This document shows positions 26,205 to 35,094 of a DNA stretch of 64,000 nt, piece after piece (within the stretch, counting starts at the first letter, position 1; every line of letters begins with the position of its first letter). Location of the stretch: contig JABWCP010000002.1 of NCBI GenBank assembly GCA_013360215.1, forward strand, positions 1 through 64,000, written 5' to 3'. This DNA is from a bacterium (GTDB lineage Bacteria; CLD3; SB21). The notes under the pieces were generated by a model, which saw only the letters and a program-made list of their open reading frames with translations, did not search any database and was not told the origin of the DNA. The position numbers were made by a program, and so were the translations under genes.

Positions 26205-26792
26205 ATGAAACGTATAATATATTCATTATTAGTAGTTCTTACCGCGATGTCGTGCGATGTGGATGTGGAAGATACATCACCGAATTCGTATGCCGAATTT
26301 ATGTCGGAAGGATGGATTTTATTTAGCCAAACTTATTACGACTCTTCGTATCAAACATTTGTCGATGCCATAAAGAAATATCCGGATTCGGCCGATGTAT
26401 ATACGGGCGCCGGATGGGCATTGATGAAAATGGACAGTTTGAATAAAGCCGGTCAAACTTTTACAACAGGATCAACCAAAGTCGGTAAGGATGTTGACTT
26501 TTATGCCGGTTGGTCTTTTTGCGAAAATGCACGGCGTCAGTTTTCAAGTTCCAATGAAAAATTAATGACGGCACTCAGCCTTAAGCCAACCTGGTCATTT
26601 CCGTATGCCGGAAATATCGGAGCATCGGATCTTAAAGCAATGAAAGCAGAAAATTATTTTATGATGGGTGATTTTGTATCAAGCCTGGCTGCTGTACAAG
26701 TACTGGATCCTAATTTCACAGCCGATATACAATCTGATGTTGGTATAGGTGAATTGGCCGTTAAAATAGAAGCGCTAAAAAAGGCCAATTAG
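26205..26792 (+). CDS. Small TPR-like lipoprotein
   Basis: 195 residues with an N-terminal lipoprotein-type signal ending at Cys17 (LTAMSC, a relaxed lipobox as is common in FCB bacteria). The body has TPR-like helical pairs (ILFSQTYYDSSYQTFVDAIKKYPDSADVYTGAGWALMKM). It lies 11 bases after the T9SS-sorted propeller gene with a GGGGAG ribosome site, so the two are likely co-transcribed. Function unknown; a surface-assembly or scaffold role is only an inference. It converges with the transglycosylase gene; I see no clear terminator in the 56-base gap. Confidence 0.75.
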   Translation: MKRIIYSLLVVLTAMSCDVDVEDTSPNSYAEFMSEGWILFSQTYYDSSYQTFVDAIKKYPDSADVYTGAGWALMKMDSLNKAGQTFTTGSTKVGKDVDFYAGWSFCENARRQFSSSNEKLMTALSLKPTWSFPYAGNIGASDLKAMKAENYFMMGDFVSSLAAVQVLDPNFTADIQSDVGIGELAVKIEALKKAN

Positions 26793-26848
26793 TATCTACT
26801 AAAAACGACTCCATAATAAAAAAAAGCTCTATGTAGAAGGCCGGTATT

Positions 26849-28975
26849 TTACTGTTTGTCATTGAGGTAGATTTTTAGTTTGTCGCCGACCTTAATGGTA
26901 TTGGAAGAAAGTTTATTCCATCGTTTGATGTTGGACACTTCTACATTAAACATTTTTGCAATGCTGATCAGATTATCGTTATCCTGCACGACATATATTT
27001 TCATTCCCGGCTCTTCGGCCGTCACTTCTTTGGTGCGTTTATTGGTAGCGTTACGATAACCCTCGTCCGGCATATACTGATCAATATAAAGCGTCAATAC
27101 CTGGCCAGGGAATATCGGATCGCCGTAATAAAGCCCGTTCCAGTCGCGAATGTTTTGCGCGGTGATATTATACCACTCGGCAATATGACCTAATGTCTGA
27201 CCGGCTTCGACTTTAAAAGTCAATTTCTTCTTTCCTGCCATCCAGTTGGTATTGGTTTTACCGGTACCACCCGCATTAGTAGTCTTAGTTTGATTGGAAG
27301 TATTTGCCACGGGTGTATTTCGGACAGGTGTAGGCTCTTTGGTAGCTACATACGATTTGGGCGCCACCGGGATAAGAATCCATTGGCCCGTCGTTAAGTT
27401 AACACTGCTTTTTAACTGATTGGCCTGTTGTATGGCTTTGACGTCCGTCCCATAACGATTGGCAATTCCGGACAAGGTTTCGCCGTACTTGACCTGATAG
27501 CGTACCCATGAGCGTTTCTTGTCTTGTGGAATTTTGGCATAATTTTCAAGAAATGCAGTACGTGTTCCAAAGGGAATTTTCAACAGATAGTTTGGAACTG
27601 TCGGAGGTGTACACCAACGAAGAAGTGCAGGGTTGAGGTCGCGAATACTGTCCGGTGTCGAGTTGACGCATTGCGCGATAATCTCCAGATCAAGACATTC
27701 GGTCACAGTTACCGTATCCATGCGTGCAGCCGATTCGGTTTCCAAGGCAATACCGTATTTAGCCGGGTCGCGAACGATCTGTGTAGCGGCTATAAAATAG
27801 GGAACATAGTTACGTGTTTCCCTAGGTAATTTGGTCATTTCCCAATAATCGCGTGTATTATTTTTCTTCATTGCATTATATATACGACCCGATCCGGCGT
27901 TATAAGCGGCTAATGCCAAATACCAGTCGCCAAACTCATTAAACAGATCCTTGAGGTATTTGAAGGCATAACGCGTGGAAACGTATAAGTCCCGGCGATC
28001 GTCAACCCACCAGTCAACATTCATCCCATAACCGGTAGCTGTTTTTTTGACAAACTGCCAATGCCCGACAGCGTGAGCGTGCGAACGCGCCTGTGCGCTA
28101 TATCCGCTTTCGATCATCGCAAGGTATATCATATCGTCGGGAACACCTTCTTCACGAATGATCGTGCGAATCAAGTCGGCATCGCGGCCAAATTTGCGAT
28201 ATAGATATTTGATGTTTGCGCCGCCATTTTTGGTGAGGTAGTCCGTAAACTTACGAATCCGCTCGTTATCAATATTGATCGGAATAAAATCCATGGCGTG
28301 ACCCTTGGCGATCGGTGCTTTGATCGTACCGATGGAATTACTTCCGCTCAAACCGATATCATAAAATACCAACCGGCTTATCACGGTTTGTTGGAACGAA
28401 TCCTCTTTGTATTCATTTTGGATTTCAAGCAGATTTTTGTACTGATCGATGATGCCTGAGGCTAACCAATTGGGGTAATCCATTTTTCCATTGGTGCCAT
28501 TTTCTTCATTTTCAGTTTTAGTGTCATCCGCAGGAGCGGCTTCAGATAAGTCAATATTGGGATCGAAAAGATTATTGGCATTGTCATCGGTTGTTTCTTG
28601 TTTAGCCAATACATCGCCCCAGGCGACTAACGCGTCAATGGCTTTTTGATAATACGATTTGGCAAGCGATGCATTTTGATCAACATACCAGGCTTTGAGC
28701 GCCAAACTATAATTAGCCTTAACGGATGCTATAGCTGTAGTATCTTCGACGGAACCGTTACTAAGCCCTGAAACCGCCGGAGTCAATTCTAAAAACTGAA
28801 CCGGTTGTTCATTGATCTCAGGTTTGACAGTATCTTTCATCGTCAAACTATCGCGAACCGAAACGACAGAACTCATAGGGGACGAAGTTGCTTCTTTAGC
28901 AGAGGAACAGGAGGCAAGCGATATCAAAATAACAAAGCTCAACATCATAATACAAAAATTAAAAACGCGTAGCAT
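26849..28975 (-). CDS. mltD: Membrane-bound lytic murein transglycosylase (MltD-like) with three LysM domains
   Basis: Cleaves the MurNAc-GlcNAc bond of peptidoglycan with 1,6-anhydro-MurNAc formation. 708 residues: lipoprotein signal with lipobox LASC (Cys23), a low-complexity and helical N-terminal region (to ~255), then the SLT family 1 domain (~265-380) with catalytic Glu289 in AMIESGYSAQARS, GHWQF and LALAAYNAGSGRI. Three LysM modules follow near residues 495-540, 585-630 and 660-705, separated by a Pro/Thr/Asn-rich linker; they bind glycan strands. The product is predicted to be an outer-membrane lipoprotein acting in the periplasm. It has a near-consensus promoter and an AAGGAG ribosome site (28982-28987). 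Monocistronic. Confidence 0.94.
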   Translation of the reverse strand: MLRVFNFCIMMLSFVILISLASCSSAKEATSSPMSSVVSVRDSLTMKDTVKPEINEQPVQFLELTPAVSGLSNGSVEDTTAIASVKANYSLALKAWYVDQNASLAKSYYQKAIDALVAWGDVLAKQETTDDNANNLFDPNIDLSEAAPADDTKTENEENGTNGKMDYPNWLASGIIDQYKNLLEIQNEYKEDSFQQTVISRLVFYDIGLSGSNSIGTIKAPIAKGHAMDFIPINIDNERIRKFTDYLTKNGGANIKYLYRKFGRDADLIRTIIREEGVPDDMIYLAMIESGYSAQARSHAHAVGHWQFVKKTATGYGMNVDWWVDDRRDLYVSTRYAFKYLKDLFNEFGDWYLALAAYNAGSGRIYNAMKKNNTRDYWEMTKLPRETRNYVPYFIAATQIVRDPAKYGIALETESAARMDTVTVTECLDLEIIAQCVNSTPDSIRDLNPALLRWCTPPTVPNYLLKIPFGTRTAFLENYAKIPQDKKRSWVRYQVKYGETLSGIANRYGTDVKAIQQANQLKSSVNLTTGQWILIPVAPKSYVATKEPTPVRNTPVANTSNQTKTTNAGGTGKTNTNWMAGKKKLTFKVEAGQTLGHIAEWYNITAQNIRDWNGLYYGDPIFPGQVLTLYIDQYMPDEGYRNATNKRTKEVTAEEPGMKIYVVQDNDNLISIAKMFNVEVSNIKRWNKLSSNTIKVGDKLKIYLNDKQ

Positions 28976-29011
28976 TACAAACTCCTTAAATATACATTTT
29001 TAAACCGCGGC

Positions 29012-29040
29012 AATATAAAGCATAGGATAAGTATTGTCAA
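29012..29040 (-). promoter_or_regulatory. Sigma-70-type promoter for mltD
   Basis: Read on the minus strand: TTGACA (29040-29035), 17-base spacer, TATATT (29017-29012), ending about 37 bases before the mltD start codon and followed by AAGGAG. This is a near-perfect housekeeping promoter and suggests this organism uses E. coli-like sigma-70 elements. Confidence 0.75.
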
Positions 29041-29095
29041 CCAAAGTTTAACGAACACCGCTTTGTTTTTGAAAGACTTATCAAGGTGAGATATT

Positions 29096-29125
29096 TTGAC
29101 AATGCTTAACAAAGCGATTGTTAAT
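29096..29125 (+). promoter_or_regulatory. Possible promoter for rnpB
   Basis: TTGACA at 29096-29101 followed after 18 bases by GTTAAT (29120-29125), about 50 bases upstream of the RNase P RNA 5' end. The -35 is perfect, the -10 is weaker. The remaining divergent spacer (28976-29176) holds no gene that I can support. Confidence 0.4.
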
Positions 29126-29176
29126 GCATCAAAATATCATATATTGATTCGTCTCAAAAAGTTCTTTGAAAGCATG

Positions 29177-29625
29177 AAAAGCAGATGCGATGATCGTTCC
29201 GTATCGTAGTGATAACGGAAAGGAAAGTCCGAACTCCTTAAGGCGCGGAACTGGCCGAGATTTCCAAGAAATGCAAGGTCGGGTGATGATCGCGAAAGCG
29301 GTGATCAACGGATAGTGGAACAGAAAATAAACCGCCACGCCGATGGTGTGGTAAGGGTGAAACCGTGCGGTAAGAGCGCACGTGGTGTTTGCGCAAGCGG
29401 CGCCATGCTAAACCCTTCCGGGAGCAAGATCAAATAAGAAGAAGTCCCGCAAGGGGCGGGCCGCCTGCCTGATTCGCAAGAGCTTCTTCGGGTAGATCGC
29501 ATTCCGTCGCATGGTATCATGCCGGTCATGATGCCGTGAACGGGATTTCCGGCTTGCCGGAAAAGATAAATGATCATCCGTATGCTTCGGCGTACGAACA
29601 GAATTCGGCTTACGATCTGCTTTTC
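29177..29625 (+). ncRNA. rnpB: RNase P RNA, bacterial class A
   Basis: Catalytic RNA that matures the 5' ends of tRNAs. The ends pair as helix P1 (AAAAGCAGAT at 29177-29186 with ATCTGCTTTT at 29615-29624). Conserved core elements are in order: GGAAAGTCCGAAC (J3/4-P4 region, from ~29220), ACAGAAAATAAACCGCC (~29320), GGTAAGGGTGAAACCGTGCGG with AAGAGCGCAC (P10-P12 region), GGGTAGATCGC (~29490) and the 3' ACAGAATTCGGCTTA (from 29597). At ~449 nt it is long; extra length comes from hairpins between 29500 and 29596, including TTCCGGC-TTG-CCGGAA-like and a UUCG-capped GTATGC/GCGTAC stem. It lies between divergent mltD and the HNH gene. Confidence 0.93.
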
Positions 29626-29688
29626 AATTTTTATTTGATTGAATAGAGTTTTTGCTTTATCTTGCGCGGTTGTTAAGGTCATGTATTA

Positions 29689-29703
29689 AACCGGCTTCGA
29701 AAG
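29689..29703 (+). repeat. 15-base leader repeat, copy 1
   Basis: AACCGGCTTCGAAAG occurs here, 16 bases before the HNH gene start, and again at 30271-30285 before trpS. In this copy the downstream arm of the palindrome is not conserved. Confidence 0.6.
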
Positions 29704-29719
29704 TGAGTGTGGTGAAGGT

Positions 29720-30229
29720 ATGGCACTTAATGGACACGTTTTGGTGCTCAATCAGAATTATGAGCCGATGACGATATGTCATGTGAAAAAGGCGTTTGTT
29801 CTGGTTTTTTTGGGCAAGGCGGAGATCATCGAAATTGCCGAAGGGCGAAGTATTCGTTCGGTTTCGCACGAGTACCCGTTCCCGAGCATCGTACGACTGA
29901 TGAGTTTCGTTTACAAAAAACGTAAAGGCATAATGTTGTCCCGAAAAAATATTTTGAAACGGGATAATTACCAGTGCCAATACTGCGGAACACGTACCGA
30001 CGCGATGACGGTAGATCATATTTTACCGAAAGTGCGCGGCGGCAAAGATGCGTGGGAAAATCTGGTCACCGCGTGTATCACGTGCAATAATAAGAAAGGG
30101 GATCGCACCCCGGACGAAGCGCGGATGGTGCTGATGACAACACCCCGCAGGCCGCACCCGCTCAGTTTTATCCAAGGGCATGCGAGCGGCCACTATGATA
30201 ACTGGAAACAATATCTTTTTATGTCATGA
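29720..30229 (+). CDS. HNH endonuclease family protein
   Basis: 169 residues. The C-terminal half carries an HNH/zinc-knuckle module: Cys86 and Cys89 (CQYCG), the DHILPK.RGG motif with Asp99 and His100, WENLVTAC with Asn114, and Cys119/Cys122 followed by NNKKGDRTP. The N-terminal half (VLNQNYEPMTICHVKKAFVLVFLGKAEII) is conserved with a widespread family of stand-alone HNH proteins found in many bacterial phyla outside mobile elements. The exact substrate is unknown; a DNA repair or processing role is plausible. It sits between rnpB and trpS without any phage or restriction partner. Confidence 0.88.
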   Translation: MALNGHVLVLNQNYEPMTICHVKKAFVLVFLGKAEIIEIAEGRSIRSVSHEYPFPSIVRLMSFVYKKRKGIMLSRKNILKRDNYQCQYCGTRTDAMTVDHILPKVRGGKDAWENLVTACITCNNKKGDRTPDEARMVLMTTPRRPHPLSFIQGHASGHYDNWKQYLFMS

Positions 30230-30270
30230 TGCGCTTGTTATCACACATTACACAGGCGCGGCGACAGTGT

Positions 30271-30288
30271 AACCGGCTTCGAAAGCCG
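30271..30288 (+). repeat. 15-base leader repeat, copy 2, forming a palindrome
   Basis: AACCGGCTTCGAAAG (30271-30285) repeats 29689-29703. Here the sequence extends into CGGCTT-CGA-AAGCCG (30274-30288), a perfect 6-base-arm inverted repeat about 25 bases upstream of trpS. It could form a small RNA hairpin in the trpS leader or be a protein-binding site. Confidence 0.55.
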
Positions 30289-30313
30289 ATTTCTCAAACG
30301 GACGAAAGGTTGT

Positions 30314-31327
30314 ATGCCGAGAATTTTCAGCGGAATGCGCCCGACAGGGAAATTGCATCTGGGACATTTGGTCGGAGCATTGGAAAATTGGGTCAAATTT
30401 CAGGACTCGTATCAAACCGTTTACGGCATTGTTGATTGGCATGCACTGACGACCGGCTACAAAGACACCGCTTCACTTCGAAACTACATACTCGAAACGG
30501 CTATTGATTGGATTTCCGCCGGTATCGATCCGCAAAAAAGTATTATCATGCAACAGTCCCGCGTCAAAGAACACGCGGAGCTGCATTTGCTTTTTTCGAT
30601 GATCACACCAACGCCTTGGTTGATCCGCAATCCCGCTGTCAAAGAACAAGCGCGCGATATGGGACTTATCGAAACGACGCAAGACGAACAAATGATGCGC
30701 ATTGATTTCGGCCATCTCGGGTATCCTGTTTTGCAAACTGCGGATATATTGGTATATCAAGCGGATACCGTACCCGTCGGTGAGGATCAGGTACCGCATA
30801 TCGAACTATGTCGTGAAATCGCACGCCGCTTCAATTTTTTATACAGCGCATCCGGTTTTCAGTTCCCGGAGCCCCAACACAAGTTGACGGTCACACCGCG
30901 GCTTCCGGGTATTGACGGTAACGCCAAAATGAGCAAAAGCCTCGGAAATTGTATTTATCTTTCTGATGATGACGCAACAATCGAATCGCAGGTGCGAAAA
31001 ATGGTCACCGATCCTCAAAAGCTGCGTAAAAATGATCCCGGCCGTCCGGAAGTTTGTTCGGTTTATAGCTATCACAAAGTGTTTAATACCGACGAAACGC
31101 AGGGCATTGCATTGGGATGTACAACCGGCGAATTGGGATGCGTCGCATGCAAAAAAAATCTTGGACAAAAACTATCTCAACGTTTAGAACCTATGCGCCA
31201 AAAACGCGCCGAATTGGTATCGGATCTCCATGCGGTCGAAAAAATAATATCCGAGGGCTCCGACAAAGCCCGTGCTATCGCGTCCGATACGATGGTTTCG
31301 GTTCGCCGAGCTATGAAACTTGATTAA
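30314..31327 (+). CDS. trpS: Tryptophanyl-tRNA synthetase
   Basis: Class I aminoacyl-tRNA synthetase charging tRNA-Trp. 337 residues. The HIGH-type signature is HLGH (15-18) in SGMRPTGKLHLGHLVGAL, the KMSKS loop is exactly KMSKS at 205-209, and VGEDQVPHIE lies between. The C-terminal GCTTGELGCVACKKNL segment is the usual one for this subgroup. The ribosome site is AAAGG. A 15-base repeated palindromic leader precedes it. Confidence 0.97.
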   Translation: MPRIFSGMRPTGKLHLGHLVGALENWVKFQDSYQTVYGIVDWHALTTGYKDTASLRNYILETAIDWISAGIDPQKSIIMQQSRVKEHAELHLLFSMITPTPWLIRNPAVKEQARDMGLIETTQDEQMMRIDFGHLGYPVLQTADILVYQADTVPVGEDQVPHIELCREIARRFNFLYSASGFQFPEPQHKLTVTPRLPGIDGNAKMSKSLGNCIYLSDDDATIESQVRKMVTDPQKLRKNDPGRPEVCSVYSYHKVFNTDETQGIALGCTTGELGCVACKKNLGQKLSQRLEPMRQKRAELVSDLHAVEKIISEGSDKARAIASDTMVSVRRAMKLD

Positions 31328-31346
31328 CGCACGAAAGGAAAAAACT

Positions 31347-32786
31347 ATGCGTTACGTTTTGTTTTGGATACTCAGCATAAGTACACTGTGTGCGCAGGAT
31401 CAGATCCAACCGTACAAAGATTACGACAACGATTGGCTTTCACCGCAGTTTCACAAAGGACGTCGCGAGGCGTTGGCTCAGAAAATGAAACCCCACAGCA
31501 TCGCCGTGCTTTTTTCGTCGGAAGAACGCCTTCGCAGCAACGATACGTATTATCAATATAAACCCGAGAGCAATTTCTATTATCTGACCGGTTTCCGTGA
31601 ACCCAATGCGGCATTGATTTATTTGCCGGAGGGTTGGGTTGTCGGCGGAAAAACATATTCGACGGTTATGTTTGTGCCCAAACGAGATTACCGCTATGAA
31701 GTATATAACGGACGTCGCATGGGTACCGACGGCACACAGAAAATTCTCGGCATTGATACGGCGTTTACCAATGATGAATTCAGCACGCAGTTAAACAAAA
31801 TTTTACTCCAACAGCAGACTGCTTCGAAATTGGAAAATGTGTATTGTTTTAATTTACGTGAGCAATATGACACTAAGACGCTGCGTAACATGACGACGGC
31901 GTTTACGGATTTTCGTAATAATCCCCGAAGCCTTTTGGGATATATGAATTCGGCGGATTTTATCAATGTGGAACCGTTGATCGGCGAACTGCGTGCCGTA
32001 AAAACAGAAGAAGAAATCGTCTTACTTAAAAAATCCATTGAGATAACCAACGACGCCCATTTGCAAATGATGAAAAGCTGCGAACCGGGGCAAAAAGAGT
32101 TTGAAATCAAGGCGGTCGGTGAATATGTCTTTACGCGCCTGGGTGCGGAATACGAAGGTTATGGTAGTATCTGCGGTTCGGCCGAAAACAGTATTATTCT
32201 TCACTATACGACCGATCGTCGTCAAATGAAAGATGGTGACGTATTGCTCGTAGATATGGCCTCCGAATACCACGGTTATTCCGCCGATGTGACGCGTTCG
32301 TATCCGGTCAACGGCAAATTTACCAAAGAACAAGCCATCATTTACAATATCGTGCTCAAAGCTCAACAAGCCGGTATTGACCGCATTAAACCGAATGTAC
32401 CTTACCGTGAAGTAGCGGATGCCATTACCAAAACATTGGAAGATGGTCTTTTGGAAATCGGGTTGATTCAGGATCGCAAAGATGCAAAAAAATATACCGT
32501 GCACGGCTATATGCATTCGATCGGACTGGACGTACACGATCCGCAGTCGTATGACAGGCCGTTCGTTCCGGGTTTTTTTACGACGGTAGAACCGGGTATT
32601 TATATCCCTGAAAATGCACCGTGCGATAAAAAATGGTGGAATATCGGTATTCGCATCGAAGATGATATTTTGGTCACCGAAAGCGGCAATATCAATCTGT
32701 CTGAGCGTGTACCCCGCAAAATAGAAGACATCGAAAAACTTATGAAGAAAAAGGGTGTTGGTAATGTACCGTTGGATAATAATTGA
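31347..32786 (+). CDS. pepP: Secreted Xaa-Pro aminopeptidase (aminopeptidase P, M24B)
   Basis: Removes N-terminal residues preceding proline. The frame opens at 31320 inside trpS, but the ATG at 31347 follows a GAAAGGA ribosome site and begins a signal peptide (MRYVLFWILSISTLCAQ), giving 479 residues and a periplasmic or secreted enzyme. The N-terminal creatinase-like domain has FYYLTGFREPNAALIYLP. The pita-bread domain shows the dinuclear metal ligands Asp303 and Asp314 (VDMASEYHGYSADVTRSYP), His390 (MHSIGLDVHD), and the glutamates of TVEPGIYIPE and GIRIEDDILVT. Start 20 bases downstream of trpS. Confidence 0.93.
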   Translation: MRYVLFWILSISTLCAQDQIQPYKDYDNDWLSPQFHKGRREALAQKMKPHSIAVLFSSEERLRSNDTYYQYKPESNFYYLTGFREPNAALIYLPEGWVVGGKTYSTVMFVPKRDYRYEVYNGRRMGTDGTQKILGIDTAFTNDEFSTQLNKILLQQQTASKLENVYCFNLREQYDTKTLRNMTTAFTDFRNNPRSLLGYMNSADFINVEPLIGELRAVKTEEEIVLLKKSIEITNDAHLQMMKSCEPGQKEFEIKAVGEYVFTRLGAEYEGYGSICGSAENSIILHYTTDRRQMKDGDVLLVDMASEYHGYSADVTRSYPVNGKFTKEQAIIYNIVLKAQQAGIDRIKPNVPYREVADAITKTLEDGLLEIGLIQDRKDAKKYTVHGYMHSIGLDVHDPQSYDRPFVPGFFTTVEPGIYIPENAPCDKKWWNIGIRIEDDILVTESGNINLSERVPRKIEDIEKLMKKKGVGNVPLDNN

Positions 32787-32795
32787 GGGCGCATC

Positions 32796-35069
32796 GTGTA
32801 TCGTGTAAAGTTAGAACAATTTGAAGGCCCTTTGGATTTATTGTTATTCTTCGTTCGTAAGGACGAACTGAATATATACGATATTCCTATCGCATACATC
32901 ACCAAGCAGTATCTCGAATACCTGCATTTGATGCGTACGCTCAATCTGGACATTGCGGGTGAGTTTATTCTGATGGCCGCTACGTTGATGCGTATCAAGG
33001 CCAAAATGATGTTACCACCGGATCCGACGACCGAAGAAGAAGAGGAACTGATCGATCCGCGCCAGGAATTATCACGCCGGCTTGTCGAATACCGCCAGTT
33101 TAAAGAAGCTTCCAAATCATTGGCCGAGCTGGATGAGTATTGGCGCTCCGTATATCGCCGGAGCTATTTCAATTTTGATCTGATCCCTCAGCAAACCGAA
33201 GAAGCTGTTGGTTTAAAAGATATCTCCTTTTTTGATCTTTTGACGGCTTATAAAAATGCAATGGCCAAAAAGCCGGCTGTCATTTATCACAACGTGGAAC
33301 GTCTCAATGTTACGGTCGAAGAACAGCAGGAATACATCATGGATTTTTTCCGTGATCGCAATATGTACACGTTTCTGGAACTCGTCGAGGATATGAGCAA
33401 GATTGAGGTGGTAGTTACATTTTTAGCCTTGCTGGATCTCGTTAAAAAAGGAGAAATCGCAGCACGCCAAACCACCCTTTTTGATGATATATGGATTTAC
33501 AAAGCGTCCGCATATACGGATGAAATTCCCGATGAGTTACGCGCCGACGAATCCGAAACGAAACAGCCGATACCTTTAAACGAAGAAACTGTTCTCACAC
33601 CGTCCGATGCGGCTGTGTTGAATGAAGTTTCATCTGACGATACAACGTTTGCGGTGAATGAATCCGAAGATACGGCTTTGGATTCGTCATTAACTGAGGC
33701 CGCCACATCGCCCGATAGCGAATTAGCAAACGACCGCATTGATATGGCGCAAACGGATGACCCGGTGCAAGAAGTCGAACAAGCCACAGTTGATATGAAT
33801 ATTGAGGGTGTTACCGATGAAGCGAAAACCGATGCGGAAACGGTTGGATTGAATGAAGAAATTATAAATAACGAAGCCTTCGTTGCGATTCCCCAAGTCG
33901 AAGAACAACCGCAAACGGAATATACAGATACTTCTGAGGCGTTTGCTGATTCCGAAAATGATGAAATTATAGACGCAACAGCCGAAGAAAATTTAAATTC
34001 ACTTTCAAATGAAAACATTCATTCAGTTGAAAAAACTCAATCGAATTTGTCTTCAGATGAAACAATATCTGTATCGGTGAATGAATCAACGGAAGCTGAT
34101 TTTTATACCCAAGTACCATCGGAAAATATTTCTTCCGCACAAAATCAGTCTGAAATAAGCCATGTTAAAACGGAAAATATTGATTCACACGGTGACGAGT
34201 TTTCAAACGAAGAAACGGAATCATTGGATCGTACAATAGTAAATGCAGCCGATGATACGATCGCAACGGATTTAACCGCCTCAATAACCGAAGTGACTGT
34301 TGATGAAAATGTAACCGATGATGCCGTTTTTTTAGCAACCACGACAGAAGACCAAACGATAACAGAGCCCGTTCCCGTCGAGCGTATCAGAACAGTAATC
34401 GCCGAATCGCAAGTCAATGTAAATAATTCTGATGCCGAATCGGTGGATACAATCACGGATAATGCGGCTCTATCAGACACTGAAGATAAAGTGATTGCGC
34501 CAACGAATGAGCTGATCGTTGCGACGGCTGAAACAAATGCAGACGATGTTGATCAAACACCATCGCAGGTTAGTTCAAACGAAATCGGCAATAATAGTAA
34601 AACAGATCAAACTGAATCAGATACGATAATACCAGTCGGGGAAGATGAACCCGCATTAATTCGCGCAAACGATGTTTCGACGACGGATATTCAAGCTATT
34701 CACGAAAATGAATTAACCTCCGAGGATGTGATTGAACGTGCTGCGTCGGAACCATCACAGAACACCGATCCTGTTCATATCATTGAGGCGATTCACAATC
34801 AAAACTATGAAACGATTCAACCGGATTTAGTAAAACCGCTCGTTTCACAAGACGAACCAAGAACTGATGGCGCGTCTGTTGTCTCAGCTAAAATGGAAGA
34901 TGATGCAAGCAAACCCTTGACTGAACAGCATGAAACCGCCGATGCGACTCTTAGCCGCACCGTAACAAACGGAGAAAAACCATCGCTTGATGAAATGGAA
35001 AAACCGTCTATTATAACGGTATTTGTTCGGAAAATAGTATCTTTTGTCAAACGTTTTTTTGGAAAATGA
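32796..35069 (+). CDS. scpA: Segregation and condensation protein A (ScpA) with a ~500-residue acidic tail and C-terminal amphipathic helix
   Basis: Residues 1-240 are a full ScpA kleisin: VKLEQFEGPLDLLLFFVRKDELNIYDIPI at the N-terminus (the SMC-neck-binding part), LMAATLMRIKAKMMLP, and the C-terminal winged helix FLALLDLVKKGEIAARQ that contacts the SMC head. Normal ScpA ends about there (230-270 residues). Here the frame continues for ~500 residues of Glu/Asp/Thr/Ser/Asn-rich, Cys- and Trp-free sequence expected to be disordered, and ends with a basic hydrophobic helix (SIITVFVRKIVSFVKRFFGK) resembling membrane-targeting helices. The start is GTG with GAGGG upstream. scpB follows after 25 bases. 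ScpA acts with ScpB and SMC in chromosome compaction and segregation. Confidence 0.93.
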   Translation: MYRVKLEQFEGPLDLLLFFVRKDELNIYDIPIAYITKQYLEYLHLMRTLNLDIAGEFILMAATLMRIKAKMMLPPDPTTEEEEELIDPRQELSRRLVEYRQFKEASKSLAELDEYWRSVYRRSYFNFDLIPQQTEEAVGLKDISFFDLLTAYKNAMAKKPAVIYHNVERLNVTVEEQQEYIMDFFRDRNMYTFLELVEDMSKIEVVVTFLALLDLVKKGEIAARQTTLFDDIWIYKASAYTDEIPDELRADESETKQPIPLNEETVLTPSDAAVLNEVSSDDTTFAVNESEDTALDSSLTEAATSPDSELANDRIDMAQTDDPVQEVEQATVDMNIEGVTDEAKTDAETVGLNEEIINNEAFVAIPQVEEQPQTEYTDTSEAFADSENDEIIDATAEENLNSLSNENIHSVEKTQSNLSSDETISVSVNESTEADFYTQVPSENISSAQNQSEISHVKTENIDSHGDEFSNEETESLDRTIVNAADDTIATDLTASITEVTVDENVTDDAVFLATTTEDQTITEPVPVERIRTVIAESQVNVNNSDAESVDTITDNAALSDTEDKVIAPTNELIVATAETNADDVDQTPSQVSSNEIGNNSKTDQTESDTIIPVGEDEPALIRANDVSTTDIQAIHENELTSEDVIERAASEPSQNTDPVHIIEAIHNQNYETIQPDLVKPLVSQDEPRTDGASVVSAKMEDDASKPLTEQHETADATLSRTVTNGEKPSLDEMEKPSIITVFVRKIVSFVKRFFGK

Positions 35070-35094
35070 TAGATGATAGGTTATTAAAAAGATT

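Noticed and set aside
26793-26848. Terminator between the TPR lipoprotein gene and mltD
   Set aside because: A-rich stretch only; no stem of useful length could be found.
29687-29710. tRNA T-loop-like TTCGAAA motif
   Set aside because: No acceptor, D or anticodon stems can be folded around it; it is only the short repeated element.
33497-34018. 173-residue antisense open frame in the scpA tail
   Set aside because: Ser/Val/Ala-rich shadow of the acidic repeats on the + strand, no ribosome site, no recognisable motif; a consequence of the biased codon composition.
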